Origin: Microbacterium sp. Leaf320
Lineage (GTDB): Bacteria; Actinomycetota; Actinomycetes; Actinomycetales; Microbacteriaceae
Direction of reading: 5' to 3'
Length of the DNA stretch: 64,000 nucleotides
NCBI RefSeq assembly: GCF_001423485.1
Contig: NZ_LMOD01000003.1
Span: 186,001 to 250,000 of the forward strand
In this document: positions 17,198 to 28,224 of the stretch, piece after piece
How the letters are laid out: every line of letters begins with the position of its first letter
How positions within the stretch are numbered: position 1 is the stretch's first letter
Position numbers and translations under genes: made by a program
Notes under the pieces: model-generated
Told to the model about the DNA's origin: nothing
Seen by the model: the letters and a program-made list of their open reading frames with translations, nothing else
The model's database searches: none

Positions 17198-17856
17198 GCT
17201 CGGTCCTCCTCCGGTTGCGTGTGCACCAGGGTACCCGCCGCGATGCGGGCGGTGAGCGAGCCATGAGGGCGGGCGCTCACTTCGCCGGGCTCCCGGCCGC
17301 GGGTCTCGCTCGCCACGACCTCGAAGCCCGCGTCGGCGAGCATCTCGGAGAGCGCGTCCGCCGACCAGAAGTACGCGGGGGCGATGGCATGCGCGAAGCG
17401 CTCACGTGGCGTGCCGTCGAAGTATCCGATCAGAATGCTGCCGCCAGGGGCGAGCACTCGGGCGAACTCGGTGAGGATCTCGGGCACATCAGAGGGCGGG
17501 GTGTGGATCAGCGAGTACCAGGCGAGGATGCCGCCGAGCGACTCTGACTCGAGCGGCAGGTCGCGGAACGAGCCGACCTCGAACGGGATGCCGGGGTGCC
17601 GCCCCCGCGCGGTCGCGATGAACTCGGCCGACACGTCGATGCCGCGCGCCTCACGGCCTCCGCGCGAGAGGAACTCCGTCCACTGGCCCGGTCCGCATCC
17701 TGCGTCCAGCAGCGACCCCTGGCTGCCGTCACGCCAGGCCGCTATGACCGCCGCATCCCGAGCATCCATCTGCTCGATCGAGCCGGCCAGCGCGACGTAC
17801 TCCGCGGCCCGCGCGTCGTACGCCGCCGCGATGTCGGGGTCAGATGCGCGACCCAT
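17194..17856 (-). CDS. class I SAM-dependent methyltransferase
   Basis: This 220-residue cytoplasmic protein has the Rossmann methyltransferase motif I LLDAGCGPGQWTEFL, an acidic strand-2 end (ARGIDVSAEF) and motif IV-like LAWYSLIHTPPSDVP. The substrate cannot be named; ubiquinone/trans-aconitate-type small-molecule methylation is as likely as any. It lies between rsmI and the LacI gene. A 17-base tandem duplication precedes its ATG and has separated it from the rsmI stop codon. Confidence 0.86.
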   Translation of the reverse strand: MGRASDPDIAAAYDARAAEYVALAGSIEQMDARDAAVIAAWRDGSQGSLLDAGCGPGQWTEFLSRGGREARGIDVSAEFIATARGRHPGIPFEVGSFRDLPLESESLGGILAWYSLIHTPPSDVPEILTEFARVLAPGGSILIGYFDGTPRERFAHAIAPAYFWSADALSEMLADAGFEVVASETRGREPGEVSARPHGSLTARIAAGTLVHTQPEEDRA

Positions 17857-17887
17857 CAGCTGCGGGCCGCCATCAGCTGCGGGCCGC
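17854..17887. repeat. 17-bp perfect tandem duplication at a gene junction
   Basis: The unit CATCAGCTGCGGGCCGC occurs twice in tandem (17854-17870 and 17871-17887). Each copy contains TGATG on the minus strand. One supplies the rsmI stop and the other the methyltransferase start. Confidence 0.9.
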
Positions 17888-18691
17888 GAGCGCTGCCTGG
17901 TAGAGGTCGCGGGACGACAGTCCGGTGGCCGCGGCGACCTCGGCGCACGCCTCCTTCAGGCGAACTCCGGATGCCACGAGCCGCTGCACCTGTGCCAGCG
18001 CGTCGTCCGCCGAGGCCTCGCGGTGGGGCGCACCCTCGACCACGACGACGATCTCGCCCTTGACCCCGGCGGTCGCCCACTCGACGAGTTCGGCCGACGT
18101 GCCGCGGCGCACCTCTTCGTAGAACTTGGTGAGCTCACGGCACACGGCGATGCGGCGGTCGTCGCCGAAGGCCGCGCCCATGTCGGCCAGCGATGAGGCG
18201 AGGCGCGCGGGTGATTCGAAGAAGATCATGGTGCGGGGCTCTGCGGCGAGCGCCCGCAACGTCGACCGCCGCTCCCCCGGCTTTCGGGGCAGGAACCCCT
18301 CGAACGTGAAGCGGTCGGTCGGCAGCCCCGAGATCGAGAGCGCCATCAGCACCGCGCTCGGCCCGGGGATCGCCGTCACGGTCACGCCCAGCGCGACGGC
18401 CTCGGCGACGAGTCCGTAGCCGGGGTCGCTGATCGCCGGCATCCCGGCATCGCTGACGACGACGACGTCGGTCTCGACCGCGAGCGCGGCGAGCTCGGCG
18501 GCCTTCTGCTTCTCGTTGTGATCGTGCAGCGCGATCAGTCGCGGCCGATTGGCGATCTGCAGCGCCTGCAGCAGCCGTCCGGTGGTGCGCGTGTCCTCCG
18601 CGACGACCACCTCGGCGTTCTCCAGCACCTCGACGAGGCGACGCGAGACATCCCCGAGGTTTCCGATCGGCGTTGCGGCGAGGATGATCAC
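17873..18691 (-). CDS. rsmI: 16S rRNA (cytidine(1402)-2'-O)-methyltransferase
   Basis: RsmI methylates the ribose of C1402 at the ribosomal P site, using SAM. The 272-residue protein begins IILAATPIGNLGD, the family hallmark, and contains EDTRTTGRLLQAL, VSDAGMPAISDPG and the PGPSAVLMAL motif of the tetrapyrrole-methylase fold. The GTG at 18691 has TAAGCT six bases upstream and no Shine-Dalgarno, suggesting leaderless translation. It is divergent from the mannosyltransferase gene by 48 bases, a common actinobacterial pairing. Confidence 0.95.
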   Translation of the reverse strand: MIILAATPIGNLGDVSRRLVEVLENAEVVVAEDTRTTGRLLQALQIANRPRLIALHDHNEKQKAAELAALAVETDVVVVSDAGMPAISDPGYGLVAEAVALGVTVTAIPGPSAVLMALSISGLPTDRFTFEGFLPRKPGERRSTLRALAAEPRTMIFFESPARLASSLADMGAAFGDDRRIAVCRELTKFYEEVRRGTSAELVEWATAGVKGEIVVVVEGAPHREASADDALAQVQRLVASGVRLKEACAEVAAATGLSSRDLYQAALAARS

Positions 18692-18703
18692 CCGCCCAGC
18701 TTA
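18692..18703 (-). promoter_or_regulatory. leaderless-type -10 box of rsmI
   Basis: TAAGCT (18703-18698, minus strand) precedes the rsmI GTG by six bases. It stands back to back with the mannosyltransferase promoter 25 bases away. Confidence 0.5.
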
Positions 18704-18727
18704 GGCGGCCACCACAGGCGGGTTGTC

Positions 18728-18739
18728 TAGGCTGGAGCG
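18728..18739 (+). promoter_or_regulatory. leaderless-type -10 box of the mannosyltransferase gene
   Basis: TAGGCT (18728-18733) is followed by six bases and the GTG at 18740. A GGAG inside the spacer is too close to the start to act as a normal Shine-Dalgarno. Confidence 0.5.
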
Positions 18740-20293
18740 GTGACCGCGCCCGTGCCTCTGCTGCCTCCCCCCGAGGAGCGGCTGACGCGCTACGGCCAGC
18801 TGCGCGACCGCATCCTGCGAGACCCCGACTGGGGGCGGATGATGCGGTGGTTCGCGCCGCTCGTCGTCACGGCGCTGGCGGCAGTGCTGCGCCTCGTCAA
18901 CCTCGGTCATCCGCACCAGCTCGCGTTCGACGAGACGTACTACGTCAAGGACGCCTGGTCGCTGTGGACCCTGGGTTACGAGGGCACCTGGGGCAAGGAC
19001 GCCAACGAGGCGTTCGTCACCCTTCAGCAGCTGCCGCTGTCGGATGTCGGCGCGTTCATCGTGCACCCACCGCTGGGCAAATGGCTGATCGCACTCGGCA
19101 TGGCCGTCGGCGGCCCCGACAACACCGTCGGATGGCGGATCGCCACCGCCCTGCTCGGAACCGCCACCGTGCTGCTCGTCTATCTGGTCGCCCGGCGTCT
19201 GACCGGATCGATCGTCGTGGCGACGGTCGCCGGAACGCTCCTGGCGATCGACGGCCTCAGCATCGTGATGAGCCGCACCGCACTGCTCGACGGCCCGCTG
19301 ACCTTCTTCCTGCTGCTCGGCGCGCTGTTCATCCTGTACGACCGCGACCGCGCAATCCCGCTGCTCGAGCGCCCTGACCCCGACTCCCCCGACCCGATGT
19401 GGGGGCCGGTGCTGTGGCGTCGCCCGTGGCTGATCGCTGCGGGTCTCGCCCTCGGCGCAGCCTGCGCCGTCAAGTGGTCGGGCCTGTACGCCCTCGCCGC
19501 CTTCGGGCTCTACGTGGTGGGGACGGATGCTCTCGCGAGGCGTCGCGCCGGCGTCGTGCTCTGGCCGACCGCCGCGGCGTTCCGCCAGGGTCCGGCGTCG
19601 TTCGTGCTGCTGGTGTTCCCCGCGCTCGGGGTGTATCTGGCCAGCTGGACCGGATGGTTGGTGACCTCCGGCGGCTATGCCCGTCAGAGCGACCCGAACC
19701 CGCTGATCGCACTGTGGAACTATCACGAGGCGATCCTGAACTTCCATGTCGGCCTCAGCAAGGGCCACCCGTATGCGAGCCCCGCCTGGGAATGGCCGTT
19801 GCTGCTGCGACCGACTGCGGTATGGGTGGGCACGGACCCGGCGCCCTGCGGCGTCGACCACTGCATCGCCGTGATCTCGACGATCCCGAACCCGATCATC
19901 TGGTACGCCGGAGTCGCGGCGGCCGTCTATCTGATCTACCGGCTCGTGCGGGGATGGATCGACCGCCGACCGGTCGGCGCCGCGTTCACGTTCCCTCTGG
20001 TCGGGCTGGCCGCGACCTACGTGCCCTGGCTGTTGTTCCCCGAACGCACGATCTTCCAGTTCTACACTGTCGCGATGGCGCCGTTCCTCGTGATCGGACT
20101 CGCCGTCGTGCTGCGTCAGATCGCCGGGCGGCGGGAGGATCCCCTGCACCGACGGCAGTCGGGTGAGCGCACCGTGCTGATCTTCCTCGCCGTAGTGGTG
20201 CTGGTCTCCGCCTTCTTCTATCCCGTGTGGACCGGCATGAGCGTGCCCTATGACTTCTGGCTGCTGCACAACTGGATGCCCGGCTGGATCTGA
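18740..20293 (+). CDS. dolichyl-phosphate-mannose-protein mannosyltransferase
   Basis: This 517-residue GT39-type integral membrane enzyme transfers mannose from polyprenyl-phosphate-mannose to Ser/Thr of secreted proteins on the outer face of the membrane. The catalytic Asp-Glu pair of LAFDETYYVKD is near residues 64-65, in the first extracytoplasmic loop. About ten to eleven hydrophobic segments follow, and the C-terminal GMSVPYDFWLLHNWMPGW is typical of actinobacterial Pmt. It uses a GTG start with a leaderless-type promoter. Confidence 0.94.
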   Translation: MTAPVPLLPPPEERLTRYGQLRDRILRDPDWGRMMRWFAPLVVTALAAVLRLVNLGHPHQLAFDETYYVKDAWSLWTLGYEGTWGKDANEAFVTLQQLPLSDVGAFIVHPPLGKWLIALGMAVGGPDNTVGWRIATALLGTATVLLVYLVARRLTGSIVVATVAGTLLAIDGLSIVMSRTALLDGPLTFFLLLGALFILYDRDRAIPLLERPDPDSPDPMWGPVLWRRPWLIAAGLALGAACAVKWSGLYALAAFGLYVVGTDALARRRAGVVLWPTAAAFRQGPASFVLLVFPALGVYLASWTGWLVTSGGYARQSDPNPLIALWNYHEAILNFHVGLSKGHPYASPAWEWPLLLRPTAVWVGTDPAPCGVDHCIAVISTIPNPIIWYAGVAAAVYLIYRLVRGWIDRRPVGAAFTFPLVGLAATYVPWLLFPERTIFQFYTVAMAPFLVIGLAVVLRQIAGRREDPLHRRQSGERTVLIFLAVVVLVSAFFYPVWTGMSVPYDFWLLHNWMPGWI

Positions 20294-20307
20294 CGTCCCC
20301 GTCGACC

Positions 20308-20787
20308 TCAGTCGACCTCGCCCGCGACGTGCTCGACCAGCGGCAGCACCCGGCCGGACAGATGCGTGCGCATCGCGATCGACGACGCCGTGCGCGAGAC
20401 GCCCGGCACGAGTGCGACGCGGTCGAGCACCTCCTGCAGCTGCGTCGCGTCGCGCGCGACCAGCCTCAGCTGCATGTCGCTCGCCCCGGTCACGGTGTGC
20501 ATGTCGACGATCTCGGGAACCGCATCGGCGAGCGCTGAGGCGACCTCGTCATGACCGACCTTCTGGTCGATCTCGACGAGGCAGAACGCCACCACGCCGT
20601 AACCGAAGCCGGCGGGGTCGACCCGCGGCACGATCGCCTCGATCACACCGCCCTCGTGCAGACGGGCGAGACGGCTGGTCGCCGTGCCGCGGGCGACGCC
20701 GAGTCGGCGCGCGCACTCCAGGATCGGCAGTTGCGGCGACTCCGTGAGCATCCGGATGAGCTCGGCGTCGAGGCGATCGATCCGCAC
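20308..20787 (-). CDS. Lrp/AsnC family transcriptional regulator
   Basis: This 159-residue regulator has an N-terminal helix-turn-helix (ECARRLGVARGTATSRLARLHEGGVIE) and a C-terminal RAM/AsnC effector domain that oligomerises and binds amino acids. The GTG at 20787 lies two bases after the permease stop; the long open frame further upstream belongs to the permease gene. It ends a leftward aminotransferase-permease-regulator operon, so it probably senses the amino acid handled by them. Confidence 0.92.
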   Translation of the reverse strand: MRIDRLDAELIRMLTESPQLPILECARRLGVARGTATSRLARLHEGGVIEAIVPRVDPAGFGYGVVAFCLVEIDQKVGHDEVASALADAVPEIVDMHTVTGASDMQLRLVARDATQLQEVLDRVALVPGVSRTASSIAMRTHLSGRVLPLVEHVAGEVD

Positions 20788-20789
20788 GG

Positions 20790-22199
20790 TCAGTCCTCGA
20801 CCGCTCCCCCGTGCTCCCTGGCGATGCCCGGGCGCGAGACGTCGCGCGTCAGTCGGGCGACGACCAGCAGGACCGCGGTGAGGGCGATGGTCAGCAGCAG
20901 CTGCACGCGTGCGGCCTCGTCGATCATCGTGAGCGCGATGACGCCGGCGAGCAGCGCCAGGCACAGCCACGACAGCCAGGGGAAGCCCCACATGCGCATC
21001 GGCATCCGCTCGCCGGTGCGATCGGCGCGACGACGGAGGATGATCTGCGACACCGCGGTCGCGGTCCAGATGACCAGCAGCGTCGACCCGACGACGTTGA
21101 GGAGCGCCGGGAGCACCACGTCGGGGAACGCCCAGTTGAGGCCCACCGTGATGAAGCCGAACGCGACGGACGCGAGGACGGCGACCACGGGCACGCCGTT
21201 GCCCGTGGTGCGCGTCGCCGCGAGAGGAGCAAGGCCCCGCTCGCCGAGCGAGTACGCCATGCGCGACGCCCCGTAGATGTTCGCGTTCATGGCCGACAGC
21301 AGCGCGATCACGACGATGAGGTCCATCACGAGCCCGACGCCCGGCAGCTGCAGCGTGTCGAGCACGGCAGAGAAAGGACCGTCCTTGACGGCCGGGTCGT
21401 TCCACGGCAGCACCGACACGATCACGAAGATCGAGCCGACGTAGAAGATCAGGATGCGCACGAGCACCTCGCGCACGATACGGCGGATGTTGCGCGCGGG
21501 GTCGTCGGATTCCGCGGCCGCGATCGCTACCACCTCGGTGCCGCCGAACGCGAAGACCACGATCAGGAGAGCGGCTGCGATGCCGGTCATGCCGTTAGGG
21601 GCGAAGCCGCCGTTGTCGACGAGGTTGCCGATGCCGGTCGCCGGCACCCCCGGGATGAAGCCCACGATGGCGCACACGCCGACGACGAGGAAGACGATGA
21701 TCGCGGCGACCTTGATCGCGGCGAACCAGAACTCGAACGTGCCGTAGTTGCGCACCCCGAAGAGGTTCACGGCGGTCAGCGCCACCACGAAGACGAGCAC
21801 CCACACCCACGCGGGGATTCCGGGTATCCAGGCCGAGATGATGCCGCCGGCGCCCGTGGCCTCCGCCGCGATCACGACGACCAGCTGGATCCAGTAGAGC
21901 CAGCCGACCGCGCTGCCGGCGCTGCGTCCCATCGCCTTCTGGGCATAGGAGCTGAACGCCCCGGAGCTCGGACGGGCGGCGACCATCTCGGCGAGCATCG
22001 CCATGACCAGCACCACGATGCCGCCGGCGACGAGGTACGAGATGAGCACAGCGGGACCGGCGATGCTGATCGCCTGCCCCGAACCCACGAAGAGACCGGC
22101 GCCGATCGCACCGCCGAGCCCCATCATCGAGATCTGGCGACGGGTGAGGCCCGGGTGCAGCCCCTTGGTGGTAGTCGTGGTGGTGGGGACCTCGGTCAT
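20790..22199 (-). CDS. APC family amino acid permease
   Basis: This 469-residue transporter has twelve predicted helices and begins RRQISMMGLGGAIGAGLFVGSG, the amino acid permease (AAT-type) signature of TM1. The consensus YWIQLVVVIAAEATGAGGIISAW and the late EVVAIAAAESDDPARNI loop support the GABA/aromatic/histidine permease group. The substrate is unknown; an aromatic amino acid or histidine would fit the aminotransferase upstream. ATG 22199 overlaps the aminotransferase stop as ATGA. Confidence 0.93.
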   Translation of the reverse strand: MTEVPTTTTTTKGLHPGLTRRQISMMGLGGAIGAGLFVGSGQAISIAGPAVLISYLVAGGIVVLVMAMLAEMVAARPSSGAFSSYAQKAMGRSAGSAVGWLYWIQLVVVIAAEATGAGGIISAWIPGIPAWVWVLVFVVALTAVNLFGVRNYGTFEFWFAAIKVAAIIVFLVVGVCAIVGFIPGVPATGIGNLVDNGGFAPNGMTGIAAALLIVVFAFGGTEVVAIAAAESDDPARNIRRIVREVLVRILIFYVGSIFVIVSVLPWNDPAVKDGPFSAVLDTLQLPGVGLVMDLIVVIALLSAMNANIYGASRMAYSLGERGLAPLAATRTTGNGVPVVAVLASVAFGFITVGLNWAFPDVVLPALLNVVGSTLLVIWTATAVSQIILRRRADRTGERMPMRMWGFPWLSWLCLALLAGVIALTMIDEAARVQLLLTIALTAVLLVVARLTRDVSRPGIAREHGGAVED

Positions 22200-23269
22200 G
22201 CGCGTTCCTCCTGCGGAGCGGTCTGGATGTGGAGCGCGGCCTGCACGCGGTCGATGTCTTCTCGCGAGCCCGAGGAGATGCGCACGCCCTCGCCGGGGAA
22301 GGCCCGCGTGATCACGCCGCCCTCGCGGAGCAGGAGCTCGAGTTCTTCGGTGCGGTCGCCGGCGGGCACCCACACGAAGTTCGCCTGCGATGCGACCGCG
22401 GGCCACCCGGCCGCGACGAGCAGCGAGTGCAGGCGTTCGCGCTGCACGACGACCTCGTCGATGCGCAGGGCGAGCTCGTCCTCGGCGTCGAGCGACGCGA
22501 GCGCTGCCGTCTGCGCGAGGTCGGTCACACCGAACGGCACGGCGACCTTGCGCTGGTTCTCGGCGACCTCGACCGGCGCGAGTGCATAGCCGATACGCAG
22601 ACCTGCGAGTCCGTAGGCCTTCGAGAAGGTGTGCAGCACCGCGACGTGGGGATGCCGGCGGAACAGCTCGATGCCCGCGCCGTACGACTCGGTGCGGTCG
22701 AAGTGCACGTAGGCCTCGTCGATCACGACCAGCACGTCTCGCGGCACTGCGGCGACGAAGGCCTCGAGCTCTGCGGCGCCGACGACGGTCCCGGTCGGGT
22801 TGTTCGGGTTGCAGACGAAGATCAGTCGCGTCCGAGGGGTAATCGCCGCCAGCATCGCGTCGAGGTCGTGCGCGTGATCGTCGCCCAGCGGCACCGCGAC
22901 CGGAGTCGCTCCGGCGATGCGCACCAGCGACGGATAGGCCTCGAACGACCGCCAGGCGAACATCACCTCGTCGCCGTCGCCCGCCACCGCGTGGATGAGC
23001 TGGGATGCGAGCTCGACCGAGCCCGCACCCACGGTGACGACGTCCGGATCGACGTCATAGCGTGCGGCCAGCCGGTCACGGAGCGTCGCGGCGCTCATGT
23101 CGGGGTAACGGTGCATCGACGACAGACGCTGCTGCACCGCCTCGACGACGGACGGGAGGGGCGGGTGCGGCGACTCGTTGGACGAGAGCTTCGAGGCACC
23201 GGTGGGGGCGGAGCGCCCCTGGCGGTAGGCGGGCACGGCGTCGAGGCCGGCGCGGGTGGGGAGGGGCAT
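22196..23269 (-). CDS. histidinol-phosphate/aromatic aminotransferase
   Basis: This 357-residue PLP-dependent class I/II aminotransferase has CNPNNPTG for cofactor contacts, VIDEAYVHFD for the PLP-pyridine Asp and SKAYGLAGLRIGYA with the Schiff-base Lys. It looks like HisC/Pat. Because it is coupled to an amino acid permease and an Lrp regulator rather than to his genes, a role in aromatic amino acid transamination seems more likely than histidine synthesis. ATG 23269 is weakly supported by AAGGA eleven bases upstream. Confidence 0.9.
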   Translation of the reverse strand: MPLPTRAGLDAVPAYRQGRSAPTGASKLSSNESPHPPLPSVVEAVQQRLSSMHRYPDMSAATLRDRLAARYDVDPDVVTVGAGSVELASQLIHAVAGDGDEVMFAWRSFEAYPSLVRIAGATPVAVPLGDDHAHDLDAMLAAITPRTRLIFVCNPNNPTGTVVGAAELEAFVAAVPRDVLVVIDEAYVHFDRTESYGAGIELFRRHPHVAVLHTFSKAYGLAGLRIGYALAPVEVAENQRKVAVPFGVTDLAQTAALASLDAEDELALRIDEVVVQRERLHSLLVAAGWPAVASQANFVWVPAGDRTEELELLLREGGVITRAFPGEGVRISSGSREDIDRVQAALHIQTAPQEERA

Positions 23270-23330
23270 TCTCAGAGCATCCTTGCTGTGATCCAGCGGC
23301 GTCCCTGGTGGCGGCGCCTGCTGTCGCGCA

Positions 23331-23360
23331 ACACTAGACCGGAAATCGGAGGGTGGGCAA
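23331..23360 (-). promoter_or_regulatory. promoter of the aminotransferase-permease-Lrp operon
   Basis: On the minus strand TTGCCC (23360-23355) and TAGTGT (23336-23331) are 18 bases apart, giving a leader of about 55 bases. Upstream, at about 23378-23400, TTGCGC occurs as a close direct repeat and could be a regulator site. Confidence 0.45.
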
Positions 23361-23457
23361 TCGGTGCAGCCTCCGGTGCGCAACGCGCGCAACCGGCGGG
23401 GTGTGATCCCCGAACTGCTGAGCAGACTGCACAGCCTATTCGGTTCAGCGGGCGGTC

Positions 23458-23469
23458 TACGATCGCAGC
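23458..23469 (+). promoter_or_regulatory. leaderless-type -10 box of the 72-residue gene
   Basis: TACGAT (23458-23463) is six bases before the ATG at 23470. It is the best evidence that this short frame is a real gene. Confidence 0.5.
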
Positions 23470-23688
23470 ATGGGCAGCCCCTCAGGTTTCGAGTTCGCGG
23501 TGCGCGGTGATGACGTGGTCATCCGACATCACGGCGTCACCGCGGCCGTGCTGCGCGGATCGAAGGCGAATGAGTTCCTCGCGGAGGTGGAGCAGGGCGA
23601 TGCGCAGCTGCTGATGGCACGACTGACCGGGAACTATCGCCGCGGCAACGAGCGCACCGCGCGGCAGCACCCGCGCAACGCGCGCTGA
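23470..23688 (+). CDS. small conserved-type protein of unknown function
   Basis: This 72-residue soluble, basic-tailed protein is not one I can assign to a family. It reads as an ordered domain (GFEFAVRGDDVVIRHHGVTAAVLRG, then FLAEVEQGDAQLLMARLTGNY) followed by an Arg/Asn-rich tail. The promoter spacing and GC-rich third positions favour a genuine gene. It is divergent from the aminotransferase operon and convergent with the DUF255 gene, four bases away. No function is proposed. Confidence 0.7.
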   Translation: MGSPSGFEFAVRGDDVVIRHHGVTAAVLRGSKANEFLAEVEQGDAQLLMARLTGNYRRGNERTARQHPRNAR

Positions 23689-23692
23689 CGAT

Positions 23693-25498
<1,806 letters not shown>

Positions 25499-25510
25499 GG
25501 GCTCACGCTA
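25499..25510 (-). promoter_or_regulatory. leaderless-type -10 box of the DUF255 gene
   Basis: TAGCGT (25510-25505, minus strand) precedes the ATG at 25498 by six bases. It lies in the 18-base gap after the flavin reductase stop. Confidence 0.45.
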
Positions 25511-25516
25511 CGCCGA

Positions 25517-26089
25517 TCAGGAGACGAGGAGCTGTTCCGCGGGCCGTGACGCCGCGTAGCCGACGAGAGGCAGTGCTCGTTCGGTGGCAAGGGCGATGCG
25601 CGAGTGCAGCACATCAGACGCGATCACGTAGCCGTCGAAGTCCGTGTCGCTGGCGTAGACGCCGAGCGGCAGGGTCAGCGCCTGGAAGAACGCGAAAAGC
25701 GGCCGCAGCTGGTGCTCGATGATCAGCGCGTGACGCTCGCCGCCACCTGTCGCCGCGAGCAGCACCGGCTTGCCGACGAGCTCGTACTGACCGACGAAGT
25801 CGAACAGGTGCTTGAACAGGCCGGTGAACGAGGCCCGGTAGACGGGGCTGCCGACGATCAGCAGGTCTGCCGCCTCGATGGCCAGGAGCTTCTCCTCGAC
25901 ATTCGCCGGAAGGTGGTCGCGGCGCAGGGCCCCCGCGAGCGACGGGCCGATGTCGGTGAGCTCGATGACCTCGATCTCGACCTCGGCACGCTCGGCGACG
26001 GCCGCGGCGATCGCACGGACGAGCGCCGTGGTCTTGCTGGGCTCGTGCAGAGAGCCGGACACGGCGACGACGCGGTAGGGAGCTGTCAT
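25517..26089 (-). CDS. NAD(P)H-dependent FMN reductase
   Basis: This 190-residue flavodoxin-fold enzyme resembles MsuE/SsuE-type reductases that supply reduced FMN to two-component monooxygenases. VSGSLHEPSKTTALV is the FMN phosphate loop, and VGSPVYRASFTGLFKHLFD is the typical second flavin contact. It is about 10 kb from three luciferase-like monooxygenases in this window and could serve them, but nothing links them physically. The ATG at 26089 (16 codons inside the longer frame) has TAGCGT seven bases upstream. Confidence 0.9.
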   Translation of the reverse strand: MTAPYRVVAVSGSLHEPSKTTALVRAIAAAVAERAEVEIEVIELTDIGPSLAGALRRDHLPANVEEKLLAIEAADLLIVGSPVYRASFTGLFKHLFDFVGQYELVGKPVLLAATGGGERHALIIEHQLRPLFAFFQALTLPLGVYASDTDFDGYVIASDVLHSRIALATERALPLVGYAASRPAEQLLVS

Positions 26090-26102
26090 GCCGTTGACGC
26101 TA
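26090..26102 (-). promoter_or_regulatory. leaderless-type -10 box of the FMN reductase
   Basis: TAGCGT (26102-26097, minus strand) is seven bases before the ATG at 26089. The terminator of the upstream aldo/keto reductase ends just before it. Confidence 0.45.
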
Positions 26103-26110
26103 CTCACGAC

Positions 26111-26145
26111 GACGCCCCGTGTCGCGAGAAGCGACACGGGGCGTC
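26111..26145 (-). terminator. 15-bp perfect stem-loop after the aldo/keto reductase
   Basis: Arms 26111-26125 and 26131-26145 pair perfectly around a 5-base loop, 20 bases beyond the aldo/keto reductase stop on the minus strand. No U-tract follows. Confidence 0.8.
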
Positions 26146-26165
26146 ATCTGTCGAAACGGAACGCC

Positions 26166-27011
<846 letters not shown>

Positions 27012-27014
<3 letters not shown>

Positions 27015-28199
27015 CGACCCTGTGATGACAGGCGGCCGCCCCGGTACCGAAGCCATCTTCTGCGCGGCCCTGCCCACCAGCCGTTCGAGGGGCCCTCGCC
27101 CCACCAGGATCGACCACAGCGTCGTGGCCAGGAGCAGGCAGATCGTCGTCGCAGCCCAGAAGACGTTGCTCGAGAAGAACCCGCCGGGGCCGCCGATCAG
27201 CGCGACCGACAACACGTGCGCGCTATATGCCGTGAGCGGCATGGATCCGAGTGCACCCAATGGGAGCAGCACCCAGCGCAGCGGACGACTGAGCAGCACG
27301 CACAGCGCGATGACACACAGGGCGAAGCCGCCGGAGCCGAGGATCTCGGCCGTGCCGCCGGAGTGCGGATCGACTCCGAAGATCGCTCGGAGCACCGCCC
27401 CCAGCGGATCCGCTGCGGCGAGCGCATCCGGGTAGGTGCTCCATCCCGATGCCGCTCCTGAGCCCTGAGCCCACCCTCCCTTCGAGGACGAGCCGGTGAT
27501 CCCCGCGACCGCTCCGACGAGGCCGAGTCCGTAACCGGTGATCATGAGGCCGACGCCCGCGCCGAAGGTGATGGCAGCGGTCTCGAGCTTCTCGACGTGC
27601 AGCCGCCCGAGGGCCATGCCCGCCAGCACGAAGGCGAGCCATGCGGTGATCGGGTACGAGCCGTAGAGCACGAGGCTGATGCCGGCGCCGTAGGGGTTGA
27701 GGGTCAGGGCGGCGAGCAGCGCCAGCAGCGCCGGCGCCGCGAGCGCGAGGATGCCCGCGGTGATCAGCAGCTTCCAGGGCTGCCACCGCAGGAAGGGGAT
27801 GACGGCGACGTAGAGCAATCCGTACAGGGTGAGGATCACCGCGATCGGGGTGTTCAGCATCTCGAGCGCGAGCCCGATCACGAAGATCACCGCACCGCGT
27901 CCGACGAGCTGCAGACGGATCGTCGGCATCCGCTCGGGAGCAGGCAGCGTGCTTCTCCCCGTCATCAGCGCGATCGAGAGTCCCGCGAGCACCGCGAACA
28001 GGATCGACGATCGCCCGTGCACGAGATCGGTCCAGGTCGACAGGTCGAACGGGTCGAACGCCTCGGTCTCGCCGATGTGCGCCCCGGCCATCCCCAGGAT
28101 CGCGAGTCCTCTCGCGACGTCGAGACCGAGGATGCGGGGAGCCCGCCCGAACTCGTGGAACCACCGCGTTGCGGGAAGGGCTGTCGACACAGTGCTCAC
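27012..28199 (-). CDS. heparan-alpha-glucosaminide N-acetyltransferase-like membrane protein (DUF1624/DUF418 type)
   Basis: This 395-residue protein has about nine to ten hydrophobic segments. The N-terminal RILGLDVARGLAILGMAGAHIG is the signature of the YeiB/HGSNAT-like acyltransferase group, whose bacterial members are mostly uncharacterised. A function in acylating an extracytoplasmic glycan is only an inference. The GTG at 28199 is chosen over a start at 28244 because TACGAT stands six bases upstream, and because the longer frame would overlap the divergent hrpA start. Confidence 0.82.
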
Positions 28200-28215
28200 G
28201 GATGAATCGTACGAT
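28200..28215. promoter_or_regulatory. bidirectional promoter with a palindromic -10
   Basis: The palindrome ATCGTACGAT (28206-28215) gives TACGAT on both strands. Leftward it is six bases before the GTG at 28199. Rightward it is nine bases before the hrpA ATG at 28225, leaving room for GGGAG in between. Confidence 0.55.
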
Positions 28216-28224
28216 GGGAGTGCT

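Noticed and set aside
22196..23269. Calling the aminotransferase hisC of the histidine pathway
   Set aside because: No his genes are adjacent and it is coupled to an amino acid permease and an Lrp regulator, so the symbol would overstate the evidence.
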